Shown: positions 16,431 to 25,158, counted from the stretch's first letter. The stretch is 64,000 bases of DNA from Mycolicibacterium frederiksbergense (GCF_029893345.1 NZ_JARXVE010000005.1:410602-474601), one strand, 5' to 3'. Notes: generated by a model from the sequence alone, not told the origin. Numbers and translations: made by a program.

Positions 16431-17579
16431 GTGAACGTGCAGGGCGACTACCGGGCCCGCCAGGGCTATCTACTGTTGGCCGACATCTCGGGCTACACCA
16501 AGTTTCTGACGGGTACCGAGTTGGTGCACGCCCAGGCGATCATCCGTGAGCTGATCATGCTGGTGCGCGAACGTCTGGTGCCCCCGATGAAATTCGTACA
16601 ACTCGAGGGCGACGCCGTCTTCTGCTACGCCGACACCACCGCCTTCCGAGACGGGGAGCGCCTCATCGAGTTGCTCGAGGTGTGCTATTTCGACTTCTCC
16701 AATCGTCTGTTGAACATGGCACGCAACACGACGTGTCGCTGTGCTGCCTGTGCGTCGATCAGCGCACTCGACTTGAAGTTCGTCTGCCACTACGGCAGTT
16801 TCGTCGTCGACGCCGACGCACACGGAGTCGACCTCGCCGGCCCGGACGTCATACTGGTGCATCGCCTGCTGAAGAACACGGTCTGCGAAGCCACCGGCAT
16901 CAGGGCGTACGCCTATCTCACCGATGCGGTGCTGCATCGCCTTCCCGTGGAATTGGATCTGCCCCGCCACGTCGAACATTACGAATCCTTCGGCGTCACA
17001 ACGGGTGGCGTGCACGACCTCAAACCGGTGATTGCCGCCATGCAGGGCGCACACCAGCACTATGTCGGTCCAGAGGACGCCGATTTCGAATTCAGCGTCG
17101 AGGTTCCGGTCCCGCCCGTCATAGCGTGGCGGTACTGGCTTGATCCCATCGAGCGCCAGCGGTGGCTGTGCCGACATTTCAGCGCGAAGCCGGACCGGGC
17201 AACCCGTAATGCGCAGGGCCGCATCGGACCCGGTGCCGCGATGCATTGCAATCACGGCCCTGGGCCCGCGTATTGGGAGTTCGTCGACTGGCGCCCGTTC
17301 GCCTCAGTCACCCACGAGGTCGCCGCGGCACACGTGCTGCGATACGTGGGACTGCGAAACGAGTTCGACACCTTCGACTTCGAGTCGATTCCGGATGGGG
17401 GCACCCGGGTGGTTCACCGGGTGCGGCTCAAAGACCGGCGCAGGTCGACCCTGCTGGTGTATCGGATTCAGCGCCACTTCCTGGCCGCTTATTGGCGCCG
17501 GTGTCACCGAGTGCTTCTCAGTACCATCGCCGAGGACAACGCGGTGGCCCAGGGTGAAGATTCCGCTCAGGACAGATGA
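16431..17579 (+). CDS. DUF2652 (cyclase-like) fused to an SRPBCC domain
   Basis: 382 residues from the GTG at 16431 (GGGGGG upstream; a longer start at 16362 is possible). The first half (about 10-200) is DUF2652, related to class III adenylate cyclase folds: GYLLLADISGYTKFLTGTEL, then FVQLEGDAVFCYA. The second half (about 235-370) looks like an SRPBCC/START ligand-binding domain with EFVDWRPFASVTHEV and RVVHRVRLKDRRR. A Cys-rich stretch (TTCRCAACASI) sits in between. The fusion suggests a ligand-controlled, perhaps non-catalytic, cyclase-like protein. The function is unknown. Confidence 0.7.
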   Translation: MNVQGDYRARQGYLLLADISGYTKFLTGTELVHAQAIIRELIMLVRERLVPPMKFVQLEGDAVFCYADTTAFRDGERLIELLEVCYFDFSNRLLNMARNTTCRCAACASISALDLKFVCHYGSFVVDADAHGVDLAGPDVILVHRLLKNTVCEATGIRAYAYLTDAVLHRLPVELDLPRHVEHYESFGVTTGGVHDLKPVIAAMQGAHQHYVGPEDADFEFSVEVPVPPVIAWRYWLDPIERQRWLCRHFSAKPDRATRNAQGRIGPGAAMHCNHGPGPAYWEFVDWRPFASVTHEVAAAHVLRYVGLRNEFDTFDFESIPDGGTRVVHRVRLKDRRRSTLLVYRIQRHFLAAYWRRCHRVLLSTIAEDNAVAQGEDSAQDR

Positions 17580-17589
17580 TGGGTCTGCA

Positions 17590-19065
17590 TCAAAAGTTCA
17601 TGCCCGAGAACATGATCCGGCCCGGGTCATACTTCTGCCGCGTGGCGGCCAGCCGGGACAGGTTGGCGCCGAAATACCGCGACGCAGGTTGGTTCGCCTC
17701 GAGATAGTTCACGTAACCGCCGACCGAATTCGGTGCCACTGCTTGATGTGCGGTGTTGAGCCAGTTGGCGGCCGCCGCGGGCGAACCGGAGGTTTCCACA
17801 TACCACTGCACCAAAGCGGACTGCCTCCGCCATGGGAAGGCGGTATCCCCCGGTCCCACGGTGGCCAGCGCGCCGTCGAGCGCATGCATGATCACCAGCG
17901 GATGACCGGCCCCACCGGGAAAGGCACCGAACGCCGCGGCGATCCCCTGGGCTGCGGCGGGGGTGATCGACGGGAAAACATCGGATCCGCCGACATAGCC
18001 GAGCGGCGACGGGTTGAGGTTGTCGGCGGCCAGGAACTTCACCAGATCCATGTAATTGAACGTGCGGTTGTCGGTACCAGCCGGCTGCAGCCCTACCGCT
18101 TTGACGACGGCGGCTGCGACGCTGTTACCGGATCCGGCCGGGCAGGTCGCGAGGATGCGACAGTGCGCACCCTGCGGGTCGGTGATGGTGTCGGCCAGTG
18201 CCCAACTGTTGCGGTCGGCGGTGCGCAGCCAGTTCTGCCACCCGACCAGAACCTGCGCGAACGACTGCAGCGGGAAATGGAGACCGACCACATCCACATC
18301 GCTGATCGGGAACGTGGCGAAGGTCAGCGCGGTCGTCACCCCGAAGTTGCCGCCACCGCCGCCGCGCAACGCCCAGTACAGATCGGGATGTTCGTTGGCC
18401 GATGCGGTGACCGCACCGCCGCCGGGCAGCACGACCGTCGCCGACACCAACTGATCACTCATCAAACCTGCGTGCCGCGATTGAGCGCCCAACCCGCCGC
18501 CGAGGGCGTGCCCGGCCGCACCGACCGTCGGGCAGGTACCCGTCGGGATCCCCCGGCCGGCTCGGGCCAGCGCCTGGTGGATCGCATACAGACCGGTCGC
18601 GGGCGTCACCGTGACGTACCCGGTGGCAGCGTCGTAGTTGATGTCGCCGGGCAGTTGGCGCAGGTCCAGGACCATGGCGCCGGTCGCCGTCGACGCGCCC
18701 ACATAGGAGTGCCCACCGCCGCGCGCAGCGACCTTGAGGTTGTGGGCAGCAGCGAACGCCATCGCCTTCTGCACGTCCACCGCCGAACTCGGGATGACCA
18801 CCGCCGCCGGCGTCAGGTCGTTGAAGTTGGTGTTGAAAACACTCTTGGCTGAGGCGAATTGGCCGCCGCTGTCCGGCAGTATCACCTGTCCCCCGATGGA
18901 GGCAGACAGGTCGCCCCAGCCGGAGGTCCTGGGATCGGCGCCGGCCCGGCTCGATCCGAAAACCGCTCCGGTGGCCAACGCTCCGACGGCGCCCCGCAGG
19001 AACGTCTGACGCGAGATCCCACGCGGCGACTCCCGCGGTTCCGTCATGTCCGCATTGTGGGCCAC
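17590..19065 (-). CDS. Berberine-bridge-enzyme-like bicovalent FAD oxidoreductase, exported
   Basis: 491 residues. The N-terminal leader carries SRQTFLRGAVGALATGAVF, a Tat-like signal in which the second Arg of SRRxFL is Gln. The FAD_binding_4 domain follows. The His in GGGHSYVG (about 121) and the Cys in PTGTCPTVG (about 181) are the two flavin attachment residues of bicovalent BBE-type oxidases. The C terminus has the BBE motif NYLEANQ and KYDPGRIMF. Relatives oxidise sugars, alcohols or alkaloids with O2. The ATG at 19047 is an alternative start. It ends 10 bases from the DUF2652 gene, convergently. Confidence 0.82.
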   Translation of the reverse strand: MAHNADMTEPRESPRGISRQTFLRGAVGALATGAVFGSSRAGADPRTSGWGDLSASIGGQVILPDSGGQFASAKSVFNTNFNDLTPAAVVIPSSAVDVQKAMAFAAAHNLKVAARGGGHSYVGASTATGAMVLDLRQLPGDINYDAATGYVTVTPATGLYAIHQALARAGRGIPTGTCPTVGAAGHALGGGLGAQSRHAGLMSDQLVSATVVLPGGGAVTASANEHPDLYWALRGGGGGNFGVTTALTFATFPISDVDVVGLHFPLQSFAQVLVGWQNWLRTADRNSWALADTITDPQGAHCRILATCPAGSGNSVAAAVVKAVGLQPAGTDNRTFNYMDLVKFLAADNLNPSPLGYVGGSDVFPSITPAAAQGIAAAFGAFPGGAGHPLVIMHALDGALATVGPGDTAFPWRRQSALVQWYVETSGSPAAAANWLNTAHQAVAPNSVGGYVNYLEANQPASRYFGANLSRLAATRQKYDPGRIMFSGMNF

Positions 19066-19188
19066 ATAGCGTCAAAAAACTGCCCCGCCACACCACTGTC
19101 GAGGTATCAGTCAGGTACCCAATGGCCGCACTTGCATTCACTGCAGCCGGGAGATTCGGAGAGCAGAGCCCTGCGCCCTAGTTTTGGG

Positions 19189-19575
19189 CTAGGCCAGCTG
19201 ACCCGCCAACTCGCGCGCATAGTCGACTTCATCGGTGACTTCGAGAACCGTGTGACGGTTCGTCACCGGAATCATCGTCGTGTAATTGAACCCGGTGCCC
19301 TGGACCGTGACCTGGACAAACCCGACATGACGCACGTCCTTCATGAGCAGGAAAAATAGGCCGACAAGGCAGAACAAGGAACACACGATCGCGAGACCTA
19401 TCGTTTTGTTCGAAAGGTGCTCTTCGTAGGTGGACATGTCCGTGACCGTCCACACGCTGCCACGGATAGGAAATTGGCCAGTTGGTGTCGATATCCAATA
19501 CTCCGAAACAGCAATATCGCCGATCGTCGCCAACCATTCGTCAGGACTACCGGGGTCTACAAGAGGCTCCTGCAT
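19189..19575 (-). CDS. Single-pass membrane protein of unknown function
   Basis: 128 residues. A polar N terminus of about 55 residues (SEYWISTPTGQFPIRGSVWTV) is followed by one strong membrane helix at about 57-78 (TIGLAIVCSLFCLVGLFFLL) and a C-terminal domain of about 50 residues (VQGTGFNYTTMIPVTNRHTV). No family is recognised. It lies downstream of the cupin gene on the same strand, 42 bases away. A decayed copy of its 3' end is at 27035-27102, so this gene has been partly duplicated. Confidence 0.65.
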   Translation of the reverse strand: MQEPLVDPGSPDEWLATIGDIAVSEYWISTPTGQFPIRGSVWTVTDMSTYEEHLSNKTIGLAIVCSLFCLVGLFFLLMKDVRHVGFVQVTVQGTGFNYTTMIPVTNRHTVLEVTDEVDYARELAGQLA

Positions 19576-19617
19576 AAGGGGCGATTAAAGCACGCGGACG
19601 TGGCACCTTCTGTCTGT

Positions 19618-20193
19618 TCAACAAGACCTGGTGACGTCGGGGTCGCTGTATCGCGGGTAGCGGGAGCGATACCCGCGCGCCCGAGCCAGCGGTGAGACGA
19701 CCGGCCCCAGCCCCCGGAACGCAACTCCTGCAAGTCCAGGCATTCCGATCTCAGCACGGAAATCGTGCGCCAGCAGAACCGCCTGCAGGAAACTGGGAAT
19801 TTGCGTGCGCGGGTTGACTTTTCCGTCTCGGGCGAGGCCGAACCAGGTCTCGAAGAAAGTCTCTAGATCAAGTGCCGGGTTGACCGTGACCACGACGGCA
19901 GCGGGATCGTCGAACGGATTTCCCCAGACGTGGCCGGCACCGCGCGGAACGATCACGGTCTCGCCCGCCTCCGCAATCCGCGTCTTGCCATTCGTCACGA
20001 TCTGCACGCGGCCTTCCGCAACCTCAAACCGTTCCTCTGCCCGGGGATGGGTATGCGGCCGAGGCAATGAGCCCCCGGGCGTCATATCCAGCCTGATCTT
20101 CAGATAGTCGCCGCCGGTCGTTGCGGAGGTCTCCAGAAAGGTGAGGCGCTCGCCGCTGAGCGGGTGATCGATTGTTTTACCTACGTGTGCCAT
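19618..20193 (-). CDS. Cupin domain protein
   Basis: 191 residues. Cupin motif 1 is in PRPHTHPRAEERFEVAEG (about 44-61: two His plus Glu, one likely metal site), and motif 2 in GAGHVWGNPFDDPA (about 86-98). The C-terminal 80 residues (FGLARDGKVNPRTQIPSFLQ; RGLGPVVSPLARARGYRSRYP) are specific to a group of actinobacterial cupins. Start ATG is preceded by GGGGGG. A frameshifted paralogue is present at 25496-26043. Possible dioxygenase or isomerase; substrate unknown. Confidence 0.8.
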   Translation of the reverse strand: MAHVGKTIDHPLSGERLTFLETSATTGGDYLKIRLDMTPGGSLPRPHTHPRAEERFEVAEGRVQIVTNGKTRIAEAGETVIVPRGAGHVWGNPFDDPAAVVVTVNPALDLETFFETWFGLARDGKVNPRTQIPSFLQAVLLAHDFRAEIGMPGLAGVAFRGLGPVVSPLARARGYRSRYPRYSDPDVTRSC

Positions 20194-20257
20194 TTCCCCC
20201 CCGCTCTCGCAGATGCCACCGTAAAAGCTGTGTCGATCAGTCTTGCAAACGAGAACA

Positions 20258-20285
20258 CCCCCGGTTCTAAAACCGGGGGATTTTC
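20258..20285 (-). terminator. Intrinsic terminator behind GroEL1-tail-like ORF C
   Basis: CCCCCGGTT pairs perfectly with AACCGGGGG around a 4-base loop. It lies just downstream (minus strand) of the small ORF at 20296-20340. Confidence 0.75.
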
Positions 20286-20295
20286 GCAGTGCGTA

Positions 20296-20340
20296 CTAGC
20301 GAGCGTGGCCGTCGTGGCGGGGTTCCGCGATTCTCGGCAC
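20296..20340 (-). other. Small ORF C, 14 codons, ending like the GroEL1 His tail
   Basis: GTG start with GGGGAGG five bases upstream; the peptide is MPRIAEPRHDGHAR. Its last six residues and stop resemble the end of GroEL1 (HHGHAH), and the first 20 bases from the stop match the groEL1 3' end well. It may be a decayed fragment rather than a gene; see the finding on the three copies. Confidence 0.35.
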
Positions 20341-20370
20341 ATCGCCTCCCCTCTACGGCGACAATCGGAC

Positions 20371-20388
20371 ACTAGAACAAGTTCTAGT
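20371..20388. promoter_or_regulatory. KstR box
   Basis: ACTAGAACAAGTTCTAGT is a perfect 8-2-8 palindrome and fits the KstR operator consensus TnnAACnnGTTnnA exactly (TAGAACAAGTTCTA). It lies 63 bases upstream of the NTF2-like gene at 20451. KstR represses the upper cholesterol-catabolism regulon in mycobacteria and rhodococci. Confidence 0.8.
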
Positions 20389-20450
20389 TCTCCCCTACGA
20401 TCGGGCTGGTCGTCGCTGTAATTCATTCTTGTTTTGAAGAGAGGCCGACC

Positions 20451-20924
20451 ATGGCGAGATTCACCCGAGATGAGCTGTTGAATGCCCTCGATCACTACAC
20501 AAAGACCGTGTCGGTCTGCTCGCAGACCGGCAACTGGGCCCCGTTCGCCGACCTGTTCACCGAAGACGTCACCTATATCGAGCATGCGTACGGCGTCTTC
20601 CACGGCCGCGAAGCGGTCAGAGAGTGGATCGTCAGCGTGATGAAGCCGTTCCCACACATGCGGTTCCCGCACACCTGGGTGGCCGTCGACGAGGACAACG
20701 GTGCGATCGTGATGGAAATCCTCAACGTCCTCGACCATCCCACCGAGCCCGGGCGAGAATTCGGCTTCCCCAACATCACCCGCCTGGTCTACGCGGGTGA
20801 CAACCAGTTCTCGTCCGAGGAAGACGTCTACAACCCGGTCAGGGATGCACCGCATGCCGTCGGCGAATGGTTGAAGGCCGGCGGCGTGCTGCTGAGCGAG
20901 CCGCTGGCCGCCAAGCACGGCTAG
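20451..20924 (+). CDS. NTF2/SnoaL-like protein, predicted KstR regulon
   Basis: 157 residues with the cone-shaped NTF2/SnoaL fold shared with ketosteroid isomerase: LDHYTKTVSVCSQTGNWAPF, then FTEDVTYIEHAYGVFHGREAVREWI and PHTWVAVDEDNGAIVMEILNV. It may act on, or bind, a steroid or acyl intermediate, judging from the KstR box upstream and not from any clear catalytic Asp/Tyr pair. Start ATG is preceded by GAAGAGAGG. The EthD-like gene follows 62 bases later and is probably co-regulated. Confidence 0.78.
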   Translation: MARFTRDELLNALDHYTKTVSVCSQTGNWAPFADLFTEDVTYIEHAYGVFHGREAVREWIVSVMKPFPHMRFPHTWVAVDEDNGAIVMEILNVLDHPTEPGREFGFPNITRLVYAGDNQFSSEEDVYNPVRDAPHAVGEWLKAGGVLLSEPLAAKHG

Positions 20925-20986
20925 TCGTCGGCGCAAAACAGAATTCGTTCAAGTTTCTTCAAGATGAAAGGTCTCAAGGACAACTC

Positions 20987-21670
20987 GTGAAGTTCATGTA
21001 TGCGCTGTGGGGCTCGGATCTCGACTCGTCGCTGCGCGCACCTCAGTTGCACGAGGTGCTGCGGGCCGCGGGAGCGGACCGGCTGCAGGTCAATGTCGAC
21101 GACACCGACGTCGCAGAGGCGATGCTGCGGATCACGGCCTTCGACAACCCCGTGCGTGCCGTGGTAAGCGTGTGGACCGACTCCGATCCGACCGAAATCT
21201 CCCAACTGTTGGCCGATCTGGCCGACCGCAGTTCGGGCTGGGAGGTTGAGGAGCGGATGCCGCTGGTCCCACCGCACACGGCGGACGGTATGCGCACACC
21301 GGCGCTGGCTCAGATCGGGTTTCTCCGAATCCCCGCGGATCTGGAGGCGGACGAGTGGTTGCACCGCTGGCAGGGCTTACACACCGACGTGGCCATCGAG
21401 ACCCAGTCAACCTTCGGCTACGTGCAAAACCGAGTCCTGCGAACGATACTCGGGAGCGACCGGGTCGACGCCCTGGTCGAGGAATTGTTCCCGATGGCGG
21501 CGATGACCGACGTGCACGCCTTCTACGGCAGCGGGGGCGACGACGCAGAGTTGCAGCACCGCATGGAGCTGATGATCAAGAGCGTGACCAACTTCGGGGC
21601 ACATACGAATCTGGACTCCGTGCCGACGAGCCGCTACGTCTACGAGTTGGTGTCGGCGCCTTCCCACTAG
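20987..21670 (+). CDS. EthD-like/dimeric alpha-beta barrel protein
   Basis: 227 residues from the GTG at 20987 (AAGGA six bases upstream). Two ferredoxin-like halves are visible: MYALWGSDLDSSLRAPQLHE in the first, IGFLRIPADLEADEWLHRWQ in the second, the latter typical of EthD domains. The C terminus has AMTDVHAFYGSGGDD. EthD-type proteins accompany oxidative catabolic systems, but their reaction is poorly defined. Placed after the NTF2-like gene, it is likely in the same KstR-controlled unit. Confidence 0.65.
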   Translation: MKFMYALWGSDLDSSLRAPQLHEVLRAAGADRLQVNVDDTDVAEAMLRITAFDNPVRAVVSVWTDSDPTEISQLLADLADRSSGWEVEERMPLVPPHTADGMRTPALAQIGFLRIPADLEADEWLHRWQGLHTDVAIETQSTFGYVQNRVLRTILGSDRVDALVEELFPMAAMTDVHAFYGSGGDDAELQHRMELMIKSVTNFGAHTNLDSVPTSRYVYELVSAPSH

Positions 21671-21816
21671 CCCCGGGCTTCGAGGCCTGGAACCAGCGCT
21701 CGTCGAGAGTGGCGCTTTCGATTGCGGCCATGTAACTCCTGTGGCGGACGGGCCGAAATACAGTTCAGTGACGTCGCCCCCCAACGGGTCGCCGCGTCTG
21801 AAGGAGGGATACAGCG

Positions 21817-22362
21817 ATGCCGAACGTTTGCCGCCGTGCAATTGCCGCCATCGGTGCCGCCACGGCTGCACTGGCGATACCGGCTGTCCTGAACGTCGCC
21901 CCGGCGCACGGGGCCCCGCTGCCCAGTTTCTGCACGCCGTCCAGCGTCGTCGACGACGTCTGCACGGCGCGGCTGACCTCAGTGACCGCCGATGCCGTCG
22001 ACGGGACGATCACTGGGACGCCCGTTGGTGGCGGGGCCGCGATTACCCTTGCGGGGCAAGGAGATGCGTACCTGAAATCGGCGGGATTCGGAGACACACC
22101 GCCGGACCCGGTCCAGCAATGGGACGCCGCGATCGACAACGTCGGCAGTCTGGACACCTCCCCCTCCGACCCCAATTGGTACGGCAATGCGAAGGCCAGG
22201 GTGTTCCTACCCAGAACCTTGAATGACCTGGCCACCAAGTTTCCGCCCGACAGCATCGTGGTCCGGTTCGTAGCCGACGACACCCGACCCGACGCGGTCC
22301 GGTTGGTGTCCATTCAGCCGACAGCTACGCCCGATCCTGCACCAACGCGGCCAGGTGCTTGA
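21817..22362 (+). CDS. Secreted protein of unknown function
   Basis: 181 residues, preceded by GAAGGAGG. The signal peptide (RRAIAAIGAATAALAIPAVL) ends near APAHGAP. The mature part has two Cys (PSFCTPSSVVDDVCTARLT), then a beta-rich domain with GQGDAYLKSAGFGDTPPDPV and PNWYGNAKARVFLPRTLND, and a Pro-rich end. No family is recognised. Its last 38 bases overlap the 3' end of the SRPBCC gene on the other strand. Confidence 0.65.
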   Translation: MPNVCRRAIAAIGAATAALAIPAVLNVAPAHGAPLPSFCTPSSVVDDVCTARLTSVTADAVDGTITGTPVGGGAAITLAGQGDAYLKSAGFGDTPPDPVQQWDAAIDNVGSLDTSPSDPNWYGNAKARVFLPRTLNDLATKFPPDSIVVRFVADDTRPDAVRLVSIQPTATPDPAPTRPGA

Positions 22363-22804
22363 GCGAGTTGTCGAGGTGCTGCCGATCGAACGGCGGGAAC
22401 TCGATATGTTCGCGAAGCGCGTGCGGCACCGCCGACCAGTCATACGTCAGCGTCGCCTTCGTCCGGTCGTTGCCGACTGGCTCGAGGTCGTAGCGCCAAA
22501 TCCAGCCGCCGAAGTCCAGATTGGCGTCGTCGGAGCCCTGGCCGGGCAGCCATGCGATCGCGTGCGGCGGCTCGAAAACCTCAACCCGGTTGGCCATCTC
22601 GTAGTGCATGCCCCCGTGGTTGTCGTGGTACATCGCCATCCGGAAGATCTGGCCGACTTCGGAGAGAGGCTTGCCGTCGAGCGACTCGCGCACCCAACCG
22701 GTGCCGTCGATCGCCTGATGGGTGGTCGGGTCGGCCAGCACCGCGAACACGGTTTCGGACGGTGCGTTGATGGTGCACTCGGCACTCATGGTTTCGTCAG
22801 ACAT
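22325..22804 (-). CDS. SRPBCC (polyketide cyclase/START-like) family protein
   Basis: 159 residues. It begins with the family's usual INAPSETVFAVLADPTTHQ (about 12-30), continues through HYEMANRVEVFEPPHAIAWL and WRYDLEPVGNDRTKATLTYD, and ends in the long C-terminal helix HLDNSLKHLAALVQ. These form a helix-grip fold that binds hydrophobic ligands. No enzyme activity can be assigned. Convergent overlap with the secreted protein gene. Confidence 0.8.
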   Translation of the reverse strand: MSDETMSAECTINAPSETVFAVLADPTTHQAIDGTGWVRESLDGKPLSEVGQIFRMAMYHDNHGGMHYEMANRVEVFEPPHAIAWLPGQGSDDANLDFGGWIWRYDLEPVGNDRTKATLTYDWSAVPHALREHIEFPPFDRQHLDNSLKHLAALVQDRA

Positions 22805-22830
22805 ACCCGTATCGACCGAGGGCGGCGCAC

Positions 22831-22901
22831 AAACTCATCGAGACTGCGCGTAGATCGTCATTTCGCCGGAAATCGCGATCTCAGCGCAGACTCGGCGCGG
22901 T
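22831..22901. repeat. 71-base palindromic repeat, copy 1
   Basis: 62 of 71 bases match copy 2 at 25244-25314 without gaps. The inner part, 22839-22894, forms a hairpin with 26-base arms (21 of 26 paired) around GCCG. It contains the core GCAGACTCG shared with the hairpins at 4484 and 5548. Confidence 0.8.
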
Positions 22902-22905
22902 GGGG

Positions 22906-24402
22906 CTATGGGTCGAGGCCGAAGATCTTCACAGCAGCTGACTTGCCTTTCAGCTCGTGAAACCCCCGGTCAGCGAGGCCGAGTGGACGCACGTCCAAGG
23001 CGTCGACGGTCGGCTTGGTCAACAGGATCGAGTCGCCGGTCGTCTTGGTGAGCTGTTCGACGCGGGCCGCGACGTTGACGTTGTCGCCGATCAGAGTGAA
23101 TTCCAGCTTGCCGCCGCCGCCGATGGTGCCGGCGATCACCACGCCGGTGTTGATTCCGATACCGATCCGAAGTGCACCCTCGAATCGTTCGGCGACCACC
23201 CGCTGCATCAGCAGCGCGGCGTTCACTGCAGAGTTGGCATGGCCGACAAGATCGTTGGGAGCACCGAACACGACCAATGCGCCGTCGCCCAGGAACTTGT
23301 TGACGTGCCCGCCGGCGTCGACGACCGCAGGCACGACAACCTCGAACAGTGCATTGAGACGAGTCACGACATCCTCGGCGCTATTCGCCTCGGCGTACGG
23401 GGTGAAGTCACGAATGTCGATGAACATCACCGTCACCTCGCGACGCTCACCGGTGAACACATCGTCGCCTTGCTCAAGTAGCCGCGCCGCCAAAGCGGGA
23501 TCGACGTACGTCCCGAACGCCGCCTGAAGTCGTTGCCGCTCAGCCAAACCCGCCTGCATGCGGTTGAATGAAGCTACCAACGCCCCGAGGTCGTCGTCCT
23601 GCACCACCGACAGCCGTCGACTGTAATCGCCCTCGGCGACACGTTCTGTTCCTTTGGCGAGGTCGCGAATCGGTCGCAGGAACGGCGAGGTCACCACGAC
23701 GGCGAGTTGCCCGGAGACAAGCGCTAATGCGCCCCCGATCACGACAGAGACGACGGGATCCTCGCGGGCGCGATCGATTATGGATGCCAGGATCGCGCCC
23801 GCCATCGCGAATACGAACGCCACCGCGAGCATGGACATCTTGGACCACGTGGCAAAGGTCGGGCGGGAGCGAGGCAGCGAGTCACCAATTCCAGTGTCAC
23901 CGTCGATCGCGGCCCTCGCCGGCCGCATCGCTCCCTCCACAAAACCGTGCATATTGATCACCGCGATGGCAGCGCCATACACGGCACCGACAACGGCGTA
24001 CTGGACCAGCCGCCAGCCGGTGGCCCCGGCGATCCCACCGACCACGGCTCCAAGCAGAGGTGCCCACACCACATCGGTCGCGAGCGTTCGGATGGTCGCC
24101 CTCCGCGTGTAGGCGAAGGTGGCGCCAAGTGCCGTCATCGGATCGACCTCGGTGCCCGCTGCCCACCTTTCGATCAGGCGCAACTCCTTCGAGCGCGGCA
24201 GAACCAGCACATAAACCCGCACCAGCAAGGCGACAGCGGTGACGATGGCCACGTCGACGAAGCGACCAGACCCTTGGAAAGCGACAATGGTCAACGAGTA
24301 GCCGAAATAGATGAAGAGCCCTGGCGGGTAGATGAGGACGCACATCGCCCAGGAGTACGTGGGCCCGAACCGATCCCACACCCACTGAAAGATCCGATCC
24401 AT
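22906..24402 (-). CDS. Membrane-bound class III adenylate cyclase with HAMP domain
   Basis: 498 residues. An N-terminal domain with about six membrane helices (1-245) is followed by a HAMP linker (about 245-300, SPFLRPIRDLAKGTERVAEGD) and a class III cyclase domain (about 325-495). The metal-binding Asp residues are in VMFIDIRDFT and KFLGDGALVVFG. The adenine-specifying region is FTLIGDNVNVAARVE with the transition-state Asn and Arg intact, so it should be active. The architecture matches the Rv1318c/Rv3645 type of mycobacterial cyclases. It makes cAMP in response to a membrane or lipid-derived signal. No neighbour explains the stimulus. Confidence 0.9.
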   Translation of the reverse strand: MDRIFQWVWDRFGPTYSWAMCVLIYPPGLFIYFGYSLTIVAFQGSGRFVDVAIVTAVALLVRVYVLVLPRSKELRLIERWAAGTEVDPMTALGATFAYTRRATIRTLATDVVWAPLLGAVVGGIAGATGWRLVQYAVVGAVYGAAIAVINMHGFVEGAMRPARAAIDGDTGIGDSLPRSRPTFATWSKMSMLAVAFVFAMAGAILASIIDRAREDPVVSVVIGGALALVSGQLAVVVTSPFLRPIRDLAKGTERVAEGDYSRRLSVVQDDDLGALVASFNRMQAGLAERQRLQAAFGTYVDPALAARLLEQGDDVFTGERREVTVMFIDIRDFTPYAEANSAEDVVTRLNALFEVVVPAVVDAGGHVNKFLGDGALVVFGAPNDLVGHANSAVNAALLMQRVVAERFEGALRIGIGINTGVVIAGTIGGGGKLEFTLIGDNVNVAARVEQLTKTTGDSILLTKPTVDALDVRPLGLADRGFHELKGKSAAVKIFGLDP

Positions 24403-24510
24403 GCCGCGAGGTTAGATGGCCGTGCCAGTTGAACTGCGGTTATCGGTACAGATCCAGCCCGTCCCGTTCACTGTTCAACGAAAACACCCCGGCGCCTCTA
24501 CGCCGCCGGC

Positions 24511-25158
24511 CTACATGCCGAAATGAGTGCCGTGGAGGGCTGCAACGGCTTGCGCTGACCCTTGAACCTCAACCCGGGCCGCCTCTCGGCGCCCGAAGAT
24601 GTACAGGAGGAGTTCTCCTGGCGGCCCGTAGAGTCGAGCTGGCGGGCCGGCCTTCCGAACCGTCACCCGCTCATCGGTTCCGGCCCAGATGATTTCGAGC
24701 CCGGCCCCGCGCAGCCTCCTACTCAGATAGCGGCCTCCCCGGCGAACGTTCTGCCACAACGCGGCCTCGAAGGCGGGCGGGAGAGTCTCGCGCGGGCCTA
24801 GATGGTTGGCTCTACGCACATCCTCGTGGTGAACGAAGAACTCGTTCAGGTTCGCCAACGACCGAACCCACCCGATGCGGAAGAATCCTGGCGGCGGGCC
24901 TGACCTGATCTGCCTGACCAGCCACTCGAAATCCCGGGATGCCGCCAACCGCGCTCTCCGCCGCTCGGCGAATCGTTCAAACGCTCCAGGGAGAACCAGG
25001 CACGGACCGGCGATCAGGTCGCGCTCGCGCGAAACCAGGTGGGCCGCAAGGTCATGTGCAGTCCATCCGGCGATGAGCGTCGGAGCGTCGCCGCCGAGGT
25101 CATCGAAGAGGTCGCACAGTGCCATGCGCTCCTGCTCGTCAAATAGGCGAGGTTGCAT
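24511..25158 (-). CDS. TIGR03085-type maleylpyruvate-isomerase-fold (DinB-like) protein
   Basis: 215 residues from the ATG at 25158 (AGGAG upstream). The N terminus has ERMALCDLFDDLGGDAPTL and WTAHDLAAHLVSRERD, the typical mycothiol-dependent maleylpyruvate isomerase N-domain. A second potential metal His cluster is EFFVHHEDVRRAN, as in the TIGR03085 family. Many relatives in actinobacteria are mycothiol-linked transferases; no substrate is known for this one. It lies alone, between the cyclase and the second 71-base repeat. Confidence 0.78.
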   Translation of the reverse strand: MQPRLFDEQERMALCDLFDDLGGDAPTLIAGWTAHDLAAHLVSRERDLIAGPCLVLPGAFERFAERRRARLAASRDFEWLVRQIRSGPPPGFFRIGWVRSLANLNEFFVHHEDVRRANHLGPRETLPPAFEAALWQNVRRGGRYLSRRLRGAGLEIIWAGTDERVTVRKAGPPARLYGPPGELLLYIFGRREAARVEVQGSAQAVAALHGTHFGM

